Notes: a model not told the origin generated them from the letters alone. A DNA stretch of 64,000 bases from Bacillota bacterium (GCA_023441055.1 JAEZQY010000047.1:186001-250000), one strand, 5' to 3'; positions 1-7,163 are shown, numbered from the stretch's first letter. Made by a program: numbers and translations.

Positions 1-2
1 GG

Positions 3-50
3 AGCTCCGCCATGTATATTCTGGCGAAGGAAGCGCTCGGGCGCGCTTGA
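3..50 (+). CDS. Possible 3' end of a gene entering from the left edge
   Basis: One plus-strand frame is open from the window edge and ends with TGA at 48-50. It encodes about 15 residues ending in KEALGRA. A perfect hairpin follows ten bases later, as expected after a gene. The fragment is too short to assign a family, and other frames are also open here, so this is only a weak call. Confidence 0.25.
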   Translation, partial: SSAMYILAKEALGRA

Positions 51-59
51 GATAGCGAA

Positions 60-92
60 GGGCCTGCGGAAGTGTTAAGCTTCCGCAGGCCC
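60..92. terminator. Perfect 13-bp hairpin between convergent genes
   Basis: The arms 60-72 and 80-92 are exact reverse complements around a 7-nt loop. The hairpin lies between the plus-strand frame ending at 50 and the end of the YuiB-like gene on the minus strand. Neither side has a strong T run, so it may be a weak bidirectional terminator or a transcript-end stabiliser. Confidence 0.5.
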
Positions 93-114
93 TATGCTGT
101 ATTTTGGGACAGAG

Positions 115-402
115 CTAGAACATCTTATATCCCTTCACTCGAAGCGTCCTGATGGCGCTGCCTGTCAATATGGAACCAGCCAGCCCGCCTACGAAGGCCA
201 GGTAATCCGGAGCTGCGAATTCGCTGAGTGTCGCCCAGACGCTGCCGCCTTCATTATTCCAATACCAGATGATCAGTCCGATCACCAGCAGGATGTACAA
301 ATACAGGGGCAGCCAGGTCGTCTTCAGGAGCATATTCAGGATAAACCCGATGCCGAACATGAGCACAAACATAAGAATCGTTACGATTGCCGATTGAATC
401 AT
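115..402 (-). CDS. yuiB: YuiB-like small membrane protein
   Basis: This 95-residue protein has two hydrophobic segments near the N-terminus (about 5-27 and 31-48) and a third, Gly/Ala-rich stretch near 69-82. The opening pattern with GIGFILNMLL matches the YuiB family of Bacillales, whose function is unknown. The ATG at 402 has an AGAGGA ribosome site about 8 nt upstream. A likely promoter (TTGACT/TACACT, 18-bp spacing) lies at 482-511. The gene is convergent with whatever enters from the left and divergent from hemQ. The family call is from recognition; the membrane location is read from the sequence. Confidence 0.75.
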   Translation of the reverse strand: MIQSAIVTILMFVLMFGIGFILNMLLKTTWLPLYLYILLVIGLIIWYWNNEGGSVWATLSEFAAPDYLAFVGGLAGSILTGSAIRTLRVKGYKMF

Positions 403-481
403 GATATCCGTCCTCTTATATCGTTACTATGAAATCGAACACCTGATCGAACGCTATGGTTCCAGGTATCGTCACATTAGT

Positions 482-511
482 AGTGTACTTGAACTTTTTT
501 GGTGAAGTCAA
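482..511 (-). promoter_or_regulatory. Promoter of the YuiB-like gene
   Basis: On the minus strand TTGACT (506-511) is followed after 18 bp by TACACT (482-487), a good match to SigA-type elements, 80 bp upstream of the ATG. It overlaps the hemQ upstream region, so the divergent promoters may interfere with each other. Confidence 0.45.
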
Positions 512-583
512 CTTATGCTACAATTATGGTTAAGCTATATAATAGAAAAACAACTATTCTACATACCGAAGGAGAGACCTGGC

Positions 584-1330
584 GTGAGTGAAGTAGCAAT
601 GACGATGGAGGGCTGGTACGCCCTGCATGATTTTCGTTCCTTGGATTGGAACGCTTGGCGCAACGCCTCTGAGGAGGAACGTAACGCTGTTGAAGCGGAA
701 TTGAAGGCCTGGATCGCACAAGCAGAGGCCGTGCATGAGCGCAAGGAAGGCAGCTTCGCCCTATACAGCATCGTGGGTCAGAAGGCTGACTTCATGATGA
801 TCCATCTGCGCGAGACGCTGGAGGAACTGAATGAGCTGGAGATCTCATTCAATAAGCTGCGCTTCTATGCCTATACCTATCCGGTATACTCCTATGTGTC
901 GGTCGTTGAGCTTAGCAATTACACCGGACATGCGAATGAGGAAGCACGCCTGCAGCCAGAGATCGCAGCGCGTCTATATCCGGCGCTGCCTAAGACCCGC
1001 CACATCTGCTTCTACCCGATGAACAAGAAGCGCGATGGCGCCGATAACTGGTTCATGCTGAGCATGGATGAGCGCAAGACGATGATGCGCAGCCATGGCA
1101 TGATCGGCCGCCAGTACGCAGGCAAGGTTAGACAGGTCATCACCGGCTCCGTCGGCTTCGATGATTGGGAATGGGGCGTGACCCTGTTCGCGGATGAGGC
1201 GCTGCAGTTCAAGAAGCTCATCTATGAGATGCGCTTCGACGAGGTGAGCGCGCGCTTCGCCGAATTCGGCGAATTCTTCGTCGGCAATCTGCTCGACACG
1301 GACAAGCTCGCGCGCATGCTGACGCTGTAG
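584..1330 (+). CDS. hemQ: Coproheme decarboxylase HemQ
   Basis: HemQ converts iron-coproporphyrin III to haem b, the last step of the coproporphyrin-dependent haem pathway of Gram-positive bacteria. The 248-residue protein belongs to the chlorite dismutase-like fold. Tyr144 in the CFYPMNKKR segment matches the catalytic tyrosine (Tyr145 in S. aureus HemQ), and His171 in MRSHGMIGR matches the proximal haem ligand. I chose the GTG at 584 because GGAGAG lies 7 nt upstream; the frame is open to an ATG at 515, but that one has no ribosome site. A TATAAT at 538-543 could be the -10 element. The gene stands alone and ends in a clear terminator. Confidence 0.93.
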   Translation: MSEVAMTMEGWYALHDFRSLDWNAWRNASEEERNAVEAELKAWIAQAEAVHERKEGSFALYSIVGQKADFMMIHLRETLEELNELEISFNKLRFYAYTYPVYSYVSVVELSNYTGHANEEARLQPEIAARLYPALPKTRHICFYPMNKKRDGADNWFMLSMDERKTMMRSHGMIGRQYAGKVRQVITGSVGFDDWEWGVTLFADEALQFKKLIYEMRFDEVSARFAEFGEFFVGNLLDTDKLARMLTL

Positions 1331-1349
1331 CTGCCGCGAATCAATCACT

Positions 1350-1392
1350 AAACCGTCCAATACCCTTATCTGGATCGGGTATCGGACGGTTT
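1350..1392 (+). terminator. Intrinsic terminator after hemQ
   Basis: The arms 1350-1365 and 1377-1392 pair over 15 of 16 positions with one mismatch. The AT-rich outer end is followed by ACCTTTCT. It starts 20 nt after the hemQ stop. Confidence 0.7.
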
Positions 1393-1431
1393 ACCTTTCT
1401 CACAGCTTCACTAACTATTCATCATACTTGC

Positions 1432-1510
1432 GTCCGTCCCTGACTCTTTCCCGTTCCCTGACCCTTTCCGTTCCCGTTCCCGTTCCCCCTGTCCTGTCCC
1501 TGCCCCGTCC
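1432..1510. repeat. Pyrimidine-only repeat tract
   Basis: About 80 bases are almost purely C and T on the plus strand, built from short variants of CCCGTTC, CCCTGAC and CCTGTCC. No gene reads through it. It forms the left edge of the low-complexity island and directly abuts the first hairpin array. Confidence 0.7.
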
Positions 1511-1688
1511 CTGTAAAATCTACAGTTATTCCGGCGTTTTCATGCACACTTAGGAGCTGCCTGTATTTTATACATCTAATTTCATGGTGTAACAGTATTC
1601 TTATCTCAATTAGCTAAATTAACTGCAGTTTTTACATGGTTATTTAATAAATACGGAAATCCACCACAAATAACTGTACGTTTTACAT
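1511..1688. repeat. Hairpin array 1: four 20-bp motifs, ++--
   Basis: There are four copies of an imperfect palindrome, CTGYA-N5-TRCAG, plus a 5-base flank. They lie at 1511-1530 (+), 1561-1580 (+), 1618-1637 (-) and 1669-1688 (-). Outer copies end TTATT; inner copies end CTAAT (+) and TTAAT (-). Some copies have T for the last G or A for the first C. Start-to-start spacing is 50, 57 and 51 bp, and the sequence between copies is not itself repeated. The same architecture recurs at 2837-3014 on the other side of the nuclease gene. Confidence 0.9.
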
Positions 1689-1699
1689 GCATATGTTAT

Positions 1700-2005
1700 C
1701 GGCACCTGCCACACCCATCCTAGTTACCCGTAACTTTATACCGCATCTGCCCCACATAACCCAGTTACCTCTACTTCTACACCGCACCTGCCACTCCAAT
1801 CCTAGTTACCTCTACCCCCGCCATGCCTGCCACTCCAAACTTTGTTATCCTTACTTGTATTCCAATCCTGCCACAACCATCCTAATTACCTCTACCCCGT
1901 CATGCCTGCCACTCCATACTTTGTTATCCTTACTTGAATTCCAATCCTGCCACAGCTATCATTGTTACCCCTACCATCGCCATGCCTGCTATAATCGTCC
2001 TTACA
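1700..2005. repeat. Degenerate tandem repeat, about 40-bp period
   Basis: A core like YYTRGTTAYCYYTAC recurs near 1719, 1760, 1801, 1841, 1881, 1920 and 1960, giving a basic period of 40 bp and a stronger higher-order period of 80 bp. The units at about 1801-1880 and 1881-1960 are the most alike. The plus strand is rich in CCTGCCACTCC. It lies just after the stop codon of the nuclease gene. The plus-strand frame through it (1687-2082) looks like a by-product of the repeat, not a gene. Confidence 0.8.
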
Positions 2006-2020
2006 CCTTTTCATCGCAAG

Positions 2021-2701
2021 CTACATCCAATAGGGCAGCATCTCTCGCACGACCGAATAATACACAATTCTTACACCGCTAGCGCTCGGGCTTACATCAG
2101 GTCGCAACCAGCCTTTCTGACAGGTTTGTTGCAGCCATCTGACTGCCGTTCTATGGTTAATTGCGAAGTGCTGTTCAACATCAATCGGACGGATTGGCCT
2201 GTTCAGATTCAGTGCGAGCCGGATCAACTCATTGTCTATAAGAACTGCTCGCTCTACAGGCGGCTGAGCTGCTAGGAATGGAGCTAAATTTAATTTTATC
2301 AGCATCTTCACTACTTCTGGCCGTTCCTTAACATCATCATAGGAGAAGGAGAGCATCCGCCATCCGATCGATTGAAGGAACGATTCCCGATTCAATTCAT
2401 AACAATATTTCGCCCGGTCGGTATCCCGAACATGCGGACCAAAACCCTTAATCTCTATACCATATTTAACAAAAGGCAGGATATAAGCAAAATCGATATA
2501 ATAAGGAATGCCTCTCCAATCCAACACCTCATACTCAGGGTGAAGATTAGTAAAATTGCCAATCAACGGCCACCACTCATTCTTCAGGAATAACTTCTCA
2601 CCATGTCCATGTCCCCGCTCCAATCGCTCCCTTCGTGCACCTGACCTCCTGTCCAGATGAAATTGAATAAACTGTTGATGTGCCTCTTCAAATTGAATCA
2701 T
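2021..2701 (-). CDS. PD-(D/E)XK (DUF559-like) nuclease with winged-helix tail
   Basis: This 226-residue protein has a DUF559/Vsr-like nuclease core at about 30-140. Asp70 in YYIDFAY and Glu83-x-Lys85 in GIEIKG form the D...ExK catalytic signature, followed by an alpha/beta stretch containing SIGWRMLSFSYDD. Residues about 165-216 look like a winged helix-turn-helix, so it probably binds specific DNA. I chose the ATG at 2701 because AGGAGGA lies 7-8 nt upstream; an in-frame GTG at 2788 has only a weak AGGA site. The gene is bounded by two hairpin arrays and preceded by a terminator in its own leader. There is no methyltransferase or transposase beside it. The nuclease fold is well supported; its target and role are unknown. 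Confidence 0.8.
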   Translation of the reverse strand: MIQFEEAHQQFIQFHLDRRSGARRERLERGHGHGEKLFLKNEWWPLIGNFTNLHPEYEVLDWRGIPYYIDFAYILPFVKYGIEIKGFGPHVRDTDRAKYCYELNRESFLQSIGWRMLSFSYDDVKERPEVVKMLIKLNLAPFLAAQPPVERAVLIDNELIRLALNLNRPIRPIDVEQHFAINHRTAVRWLQQTCQKGWLRPDVSPSASGVRIVYYSVVREMLPYWM

Positions 2702-2728
2702 AACTTTCTCCTCCTGAATGATTAGTTT

Positions 2729-2779
2729 AGAAAAAGAAAACGCCCCTCCATCATGCTCATCGCAAGATAGAAGGACGTT
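2729..2779 (-). terminator. Intrinsic terminator inside the nuclease gene leader
   Basis: On the minus strand the arms 2766-2779 and 2739-2752 pair over 14 bp (four G-U pairs) around a 13-nt loop, followed by a T-rich run complementary to 2729-2740. Its end is only about 28 nt upstream of the nuclease ATG, leaving no room for a promoter in between. Immediately 5' lies a competing short hairpin, GACG-N5-CGTC, that shares bases with the first arm. This layout is typical of transcription attenuation. A diverged copy lies at 3199-3250. Confidence 0.65.
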
Positions 2780-2792
2780 CTTCGTCACAATA

Positions 2793-2826
2793 TGTGTATC
2801 CTAACACAAATCATACATAATTTCCA
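2793..2826 (-). promoter_or_regulatory. Putative promoter and operator of the nuclease gene
   Basis: On the minus strand TGGAAA (2821-2826) and TAGGAT (2798-2803) are 17 bp apart. The -10 element sits inside an inverted repeat, TGTGT-N6-ACACA (2793-2808). The -35 match is poor, so this is a candidate only. It lies between array 2 and the leader terminator. Confidence 0.3.
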
Positions 2827-2836
2827 TAATCTGTGC

Positions 2837-3014
2837 CTGTATTTCATACAGTTATTCAGCAACATTTATCAATTTCTATTGAAATACCTGCAAAAGATAC
2901 AGCTAATTCTATGCTCAAAGCTGAAAATGTGAATCAGACAGCAGATTAACTGTACTTATTGCAGTGTCGTTGCTTCAGAAGCTCGATCATCCAGAATAAC
3001 TGCAGTTTTTGCAG
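2837..3014. repeat. Hairpin array 2: four 20-bp motifs, ++--
   Basis: The same 20-bp motif occurs at 2837-2856 (+), 2888-2907 (+), 2945-2964 (-) and 2995-3014 (-). Start-to-start spacing is 51, 57 and 50 bp and the total length is 178 bp, identical to array 1. Again the outer copies end TTATT and the inner ones CTAAT (+) and TTAAT (-). The 2995-3014 copy has perfectly matching CTGCA and TGCAG arms. The sequence between motifs is unrelated to that in array 1, so motif and spacing, not bulk sequence, are conserved. Confidence 0.9.
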
Positions 3015-3030
3015 TCTCGATCAGCAGCCC

Positions 3031-3110
3031 CACCATACTCACCATACTCACCATACTCACCATACTCACCATACACAGCGCACACACCACACCACACACA
3101 CCACACACAG
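3031..3110. repeat. Tandem CACCATACT repeat and CA-rich tail
   Basis: A 9-bp unit, CACCATACT, is repeated 4.9 times exactly (3031-3074) and runs into a CACACC-rich stretch to about 3110. It is a simple-sequence tract with no coding support. It lies between array 2 and the stem-loop after mqnC. Confidence 0.9.
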
Positions 3111-3198
3111 CAGCCCCAGCAGCTCACTCCAACCATTTACCCCCAACCAAGCACCACTACAGATAGAATCACGCTAACAAGCCCCAAACGCAGAAGAG

Positions 3199-3250
3199 CG
3201 CCCTTCCACCATGCCTGAAGCAGCATGATTGATAGGACGTCCATCGTCAC
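3199..3250 (-). terminator. Stem-loop after mqnC, related to the nuclease leader terminator
   Basis: Read on the minus strand, this begins GTGACGATGGACGTCC and can fold into an imperfect stem of about 16 bp. It aligns over most of its length with 2741-2788 (GTGACGAAGAACGTCC and so on). It is followed by CTCTTCTGCG, not a strong T run, so termination may be weak. It starts 25 nt past the mqnC stop codon and is probably that gene's transcript end. Confidence 0.45.
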
Positions 3251-3275
3251 CTAATATCTATTGTAGATTAACTGC

Positions 3276-4406
3276 CTAGTTCTGCAATATGAAATCCTTC
3301 TCCACCTGGTAGTCTTCATCGAACACCCGCAACGTCTCATAGCGCGTATTGCGTTGCGCGGGCACCTTGCCGGCCTCTCGGATCAAGCGCAGTATAAGGT
3401 CGATGTTCACCTTATGTGTACAAGCCGCTGCGGAGACCACATTCTCCTCCATCATCGTGCTGCCGAAATCATTGCAGCCGAAGCTGAGCGATCGCTTGCC
3501 TACCTCAGCTCCCATCGTCACCCATGACGCCTGGAAGTTCTGAATATTGTCAAGCATCAAGCGGCTCACAGCCAGCGTCCTCAGATACTCGTCTGGCCCG
3601 ACACGCTCGGCCTTCATATTCGTATTGTCCGGCTGGAACGTCCATGGGATGAACGCCAGGAAGCCTGGGCTTGGCCATCCATTCCGGATGCACTCATCCT
3701 GCGCTTCACGAACGCGCAGCATATGTATGACGCGCTCTTCATTGGTCTCACCGAAGCCGATAACCATCGTCGCTGTAGTCGACATGCCAATGCGGTGCGC
3801 GGCTTGGTGGACATCCATCCAGTCCCGCCATGATCCCTTGCGCTGGCTGATCTTCTTGCGTATTCGGTCCACCAGCATCTCCGCTCCCGCGCCTGGCAGC
3901 GAATCGAGACCAGCGGCATGGAGACGGCGCAGCACCTCTTCATAAGACAGTCCCGTCTGCTGATGCATCTGCTCAATCTCGATGGTAGACAGCGAGTGCA
4001 TCGTTATATCGAATCGCTGCTTGATTCCACGCAGCAAGTCCTCAAAGTATTCGAGTGTCAGCTCCGGATTCACTCCGCCTTGCATCAGAATCTCGGTGCC
4101 ATTCACGTCAACGGTCTCTTGAATCTTCTGATAGATCTCTTCATGGGGCAGCACATAACCTTCCTCAGATCCAGGAGGACGGTAGAAGGCGCAGAATCGA
4201 CAATACACATTACATACATTCGTATGATTAATATTACGTCCAATGACGAAGGTGGCAACCGGCTCTGGGTGAAACCGCTGCATCACCTGATTGGCCGCCG
4301 CCCCGATCTTCTCAAGCTCGGGCGATTCGAACAGCGCAACGCCATCCTCAAGTGTGAGCCGCTCTCCGGCAACCGCTCTACTCAGTATTTCATCTATATT
4401 AACCAA
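3276..4406 (-). CDS. mqnC: Cyclic dehypoxanthinyl futalosine synthase MqnC
   Basis: MqnC is a radical SAM enzyme of the futalosine route to menaquinone; it cyclises dehypoxanthinyl futalosine. The 376-residue length fits the family. The CNVYCRFC motif gives Cys65, Cys69 and Cys72 as ligands of the 4Fe-4S cluster. The C-terminal part has the usual SWVTMG and NDFGSTMMEENV segments. I place the start at the TTG at 4406 because GGAGGGG lies 6 nt upstream; the GTG at 4421 lies upstream of that site and has no ribosome site of its own. The other mqn genes are not in this window. The stop codon falls in a degenerate copy of the island motif (3267-3287). Confidence 0.9.
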   Translation of the reverse strand: MVNIDEILSRAVAGERLTLEDGVALFESPELEKIGAAANQVMQRFHPEPVATFVIGRNINHTNVCNVYCRFCAFYRPPGSEEGYVLPHEEIYQKIQETVDVNGTEILMQGGVNPELTLEYFEDLLRGIKQRFDITMHSLSTIEIEQMHQQTGLSYEEVLRRLHAAGLDSLPGAGAEMLVDRIRKKISQRKGSWRDWMDVHQAAHRIGMSTTATMVIGFGETNEERVIHMLRVREAQDECIRNGWPSPGFLAFIPWTFQPDNTNMKAERVGPDEYLRTLAVSRLMLDNIQNFQASWVTMGAEVGKRSLSFGCNDFGSTMMEENVVSAAACTHKVNIDLILRLIREAGKVPAQRNTRYETLRVFDEDYQVEKDFILQN

Positions 4407-4504
4407 GGAAATCCCCTCCACTTCATGCTGTCATTCTATCATAGAATACGGCGATGAGCATATAGCCAATCTCTCACATTCCCCAACAAAAAAATAAACC
4501 AGCC

Positions 4505-5878
4505 CTAGGCCAGCTTATTCTTAGAACGTGCATCTAGCCGAATCTTCTCTCTGATTTCGTTAATCTGGACGAGATTGCTCCCATCGTGATGCAGAGGTGA
4601 CGGCTTCGCGTAATAATAGCCCTGAACCTTCGTTACGGAGTGTCGATAGAGCACTTCTGCTTCTTCCTGACGCTCGATACCTTCGGCAATAACGAGACAT
4701 TCGATGTCATCTGCAAATTGCATCACAGCCTTCAGCATCGATTCCTTCACCTTCCCGCGATCAATATCCTGAATGATCGATCGGTCGATCTTGATCATAT
4801 CCGGAATCAGCTCTGAGATAGACTGCAGGCTGGCGAATCCCGCCCCGGCATCGTCTATGGCGAACCGGAAGCCCAGCTTGCGGTACTTGGCCATCATGTT
4901 AGCCATCTCGCGGAAGTCGCGAATCGAATACCGCTCTGTAATCTCGAAGATAATCTGTTGCGGGTTGAAGTGCGCATTAGCGTTAATATACGAGACAAGA
5001 TCATCGTAGAACTTAGATTGTCCCAGCGACACTGAGGTAACATTGAGGAAGACCTGCTCCCGGATCGCACGCTCTGCGATTTCGCGGAACGCCTTCTTCA
5101 CCACCATCAGCTCCAACGCGCATAGCAGATCCGCTTGATGCGCGAAGTCGAACAGCTCAAGCGGCCTGTAATAGGGCGTATCCTTCGGACCGCGGGAGAG
5201 AATCTCCCAGCCGAAGATCTCGCCGCTGTGCAAATCCATAATCGGCTGTGCCAGTACATGAACCGATTCATTGTTCAGAATATCCATGAGCTCTTGACGA
5301 GATTGCGAGAACCCGGCAGACAACCGCTTCTCCGCGATCATATGCGCATAATAGTAGGCGACAGATATCGCTAGCTTCGTGCCAATCGGATCCTTCTCGA
5401 ACACATAGAACCCGGCTCCGAACGTCAACGCGCCGTCCACCACGAGGTCATCCGCGAGTCTCAGGCGTTCCTCAAGCTGCTGCCTCAATTGGTCAATGCG
5501 ATGCTGCAGATCCTGATAGCTGACCGCATCTGCGAACTGCGCGAAAATCCCGTATTCCTGACCATGGAAGTGACGTAAACCTAAGATACTCTCTGGGGCA
5601 AAATAATTCGGTAAAATCTGTTCGATTTCTTGATAGATACGCTGTTCCACTATGGCAAGCTGCTCATAATGGCCTGGGTACAGCCGCTGACTATAGTGCT
5701 CAATATTCAGCAGGATGAAGGCACATTGCCGATCGGCCTTCCTACAGGCGTCCAGCTGATGAATCAGCGGATCATCCAGGGAGAAGGCAGCCGACAGATA
5801 GGTTGGGTCGTATGGGATGCGCTTGTCATGACGGCCTTTCGTTAAGTAATTCCACCAGGTCTGTACGATTCTGAGCAA
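4505..5878 (-). CDS. EAL-domain c-di-GMP phosphodiesterase with degenerate GGDEF
   Basis: The C-terminal two-thirds is an EAL domain: the signature reads EIL in GWEILSRG, followed by NVT, EITER, IDDAGAG, KIDRSII, AEGIE and QGYYYAKP. The usual metal and substrate residues (Glu, Asn, Glu, paired Asp, Lys, Glu, Gln) all appear present, so it should hydrolyse c-di-GMP. Upstream is a GGDEF-like region whose signature has decayed to HGQEY, so it is probably not a cyclase. No transmembrane segment is evident. A TTG at 5878 has GGAGG nine bases upstream; an ATG at 5902 is the alternative. The gene follows metI by about 125 bp with no obvious terminator between. Confidence 0.85.
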   Translation of the reverse strand: MLRIVQTWWNYLTKGRHDKRIPYDPTYLSAAFSLDDPLIHQLDACRKADRQCAFILLNIEHYSQRLYPGHYEQLAIVEQRIYQEIEQILPNYFAPESILGLRHFHGQEYGIFAQFADAVSYQDLQHRIDQLRQQLEERLRLADDLVVDGALTFGAGFYVFEKDPIGTKLAISVAYYYAHMIAEKRLSAGFSQSRQELMDILNNESVHVLAQPIMDLHSGEIFGWEILSRGPKDTPYYRPLELFDFAHQADLLCALELMVVKKAFREIAERAIREQVFLNVTSVSLGQSKFYDDLVSYINANAHFNPQQIIFEITERYSIRDFREMANMMAKYRKLGFRFAIDDAGAGFASLQSISELIPDMIKIDRSIIQDIDRGKVKESMLKAVMQFADDIECLVIAEGIERQEEAEVLYRHSVTKVQGYYYAKPSPLHHDGSNLVQINEIREKIRLDARSKNKLA

Positions 5879-6005
5879 ACATCCCAACCTCCAAGTCAAC
5901 ATCGAGTACTTGATCATATGGAATAATCGTACCATATATTCCTGTCCGAATCCTATAGAATTGGTTACAAATATTGAGTAAAATAGCACAAAAGTGACTT
6001 GTTCC

Positions 6006-7163
6006 TTACAAGCCAACCTCACGTGCGGCTTGTTCCAATGCTTGATCCAGATCCGCAATCAGATCGTCGATATGCTCAATGCCCACTGAGAACCGCAGCA
6101 GACGGTCGTCAACCCCAATGCGATCGCGAACGTCCTGCGGGATATCCGCATGCGTCTGCACCGCTGGATAAGTCATGAGCGACTCGACTCCGCCCAAGCT
6201 CTCAGCGAAGGCGATAAGCCGGATATGACGCAGAATCGGTTCGACTAATCTGGCGTCCCGTACCTTGAAGGAGAAGATGCCGGTATTACCGGAGGATTGG
6301 CGGCTCTGCACCTCATAGCCGGGATGCGTGTCCAGTCCAGGGTATAAAACCTCCGTCACAAACGGATTCCCCTGCAGATGCTGAGCTAGCCGCGTTGCGT
6401 TGTACTGATGCCGCTCCATACGAAGCGCCAACGTCTTCATCCCCCTCATTAACAGCCAGGAATCCTGAGGACCCAGCACGGCGCCGATCGAATTGTGCAG
6501 GAAGGCGATCCGCGCGCACAGCTCCTCGCCCCTAGCTGCGATCAGACCCGCCAATACATCGTTATGCCCGCCGAGATACTTAGTCGCGCTATGTACGACG
6601 ATATCAGCTCCAAGCTCCAGCGGTCGCTGGAAGAATGGGGTCAGCAACGTGTTATCCACGATTGAGATTATGCCATGTTGACGTGCCCAGGTACACGCTC
6701 GCTCTACGTCAGTGATCATCATCAGCGGATTCGTCGGTGTCTCGATGATTAAGCCCTTCGTGTTCGGCTTACGCAGCTGCCCCAATTCGTCTATATCATT
6801 CGTATCAACATAATCGGCTGTAATCCCAAAACGTGACAATACCTGCTCGATCAGACGGTAAGTTCCGCCATACAGGTCTAGAGACACCAGCAGGTGATCG
6901 CCTTGACTGAATAAGGAGAAGACCGTCTGCAGCGCAGCCATGCCCGAGCTGCATGCAAATCCGGCATCGCCAGCCTCTAGCTCCGCGAACGCTTCCTCCA
7001 GCACATGCCGCGTCGGACTCTTCGAACGCGAGTAATCGAACCCTGTGCTCTGTCCCAGCTTAGGGTGCCTGAAGGCAGTTGCTTGATAGATCGGATAACT
7101 TACTGCTCCCGTCTCCGGGTCATTCACGGTACCTAACTGCGCCAATCGACTTTCAATCTTCAT
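6006..7163 (-). CDS. metI: Cystathionine gamma-synthase / O-acetylhomoserine thiolyase
   Basis: This PLP-dependent Cys/Met metabolism enzyme joins O-acetylhomoserine to cysteine (or sulfide). The 385-residue protein closely resembles MetI of Bacillus subtilis, including STGFDYSRSKSPTR, CSSGMAAL and HSATKYLGGHND, where Lys195 is the PLP lysine. AGGAGAGG precedes the ATG. It lies 57 bp downstream of metA and shares its SAM riboswitch. Family members differ in gamma-synthase, gamma-lyase or thiolyase activity; the pairing with metA favours methionine synthesis. Confidence 0.88.
   Translation of the reverse strand: MKIESRLAQLGTVNDPETGAVSYPIYQATAFRHPKLGQSTGFDYSRSKSPTRHVLEEAFAELEAGDAGFACSSGMAALQTVFSLFSQGDHLLVSLDLYGGTYRLIEQVLSRFGITADYVDTNDIDELGQLRKPNTKGLIIETPTNPLMMITDVERACTWARQHGIISIVDNTLLTPFFQRPLELGADIVVHSATKYLGGHNDVLAGLIAARGEELCARIAFLHNSIGAVLGPQDSWLLMRGMKTLALRMERHQYNATRLAQHLQGNPFVTEVLYPGLDTHPGYEVQSRQSSGNTGIFSFKVRDARLVEPILRHIRLIAFAESLGGVESLMTYPAVQTHADIPQDVRDRIGVDDRLLRFSVGIEHIDDLIADLDQALEQAAREVGL

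Noticed and set aside
974..1360. Minus-strand frame of 128 residues
   Set aside because: It lies within hemQ on the opposite strand and reflects its codon use.
1687..2082. Plus-strand open frame of 131 residues over the 40-bp repeats
   Set aside because: Composition follows the tandem repeat, there is no ribosome site, and it overlaps the end of the nuclease gene.
1511..3014. Hairpin arrays as a CRISPR
   Set aside because: Motifs are only 20 bp, change orientation within each array, vary in sequence, and no cas genes are near.
2959..3218. Two plus-strand frames with His/Ser/Pro/Tyr repeats
   Set aside because: They are translations of the CACCATACT microsatellite, with no ribosome site and no conserved pattern.
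4490..4512. Possible terminator after the EAL gene
   Set aside because: A T run is present on the minus strand but no stable stem could be drawn from the preceding bases.
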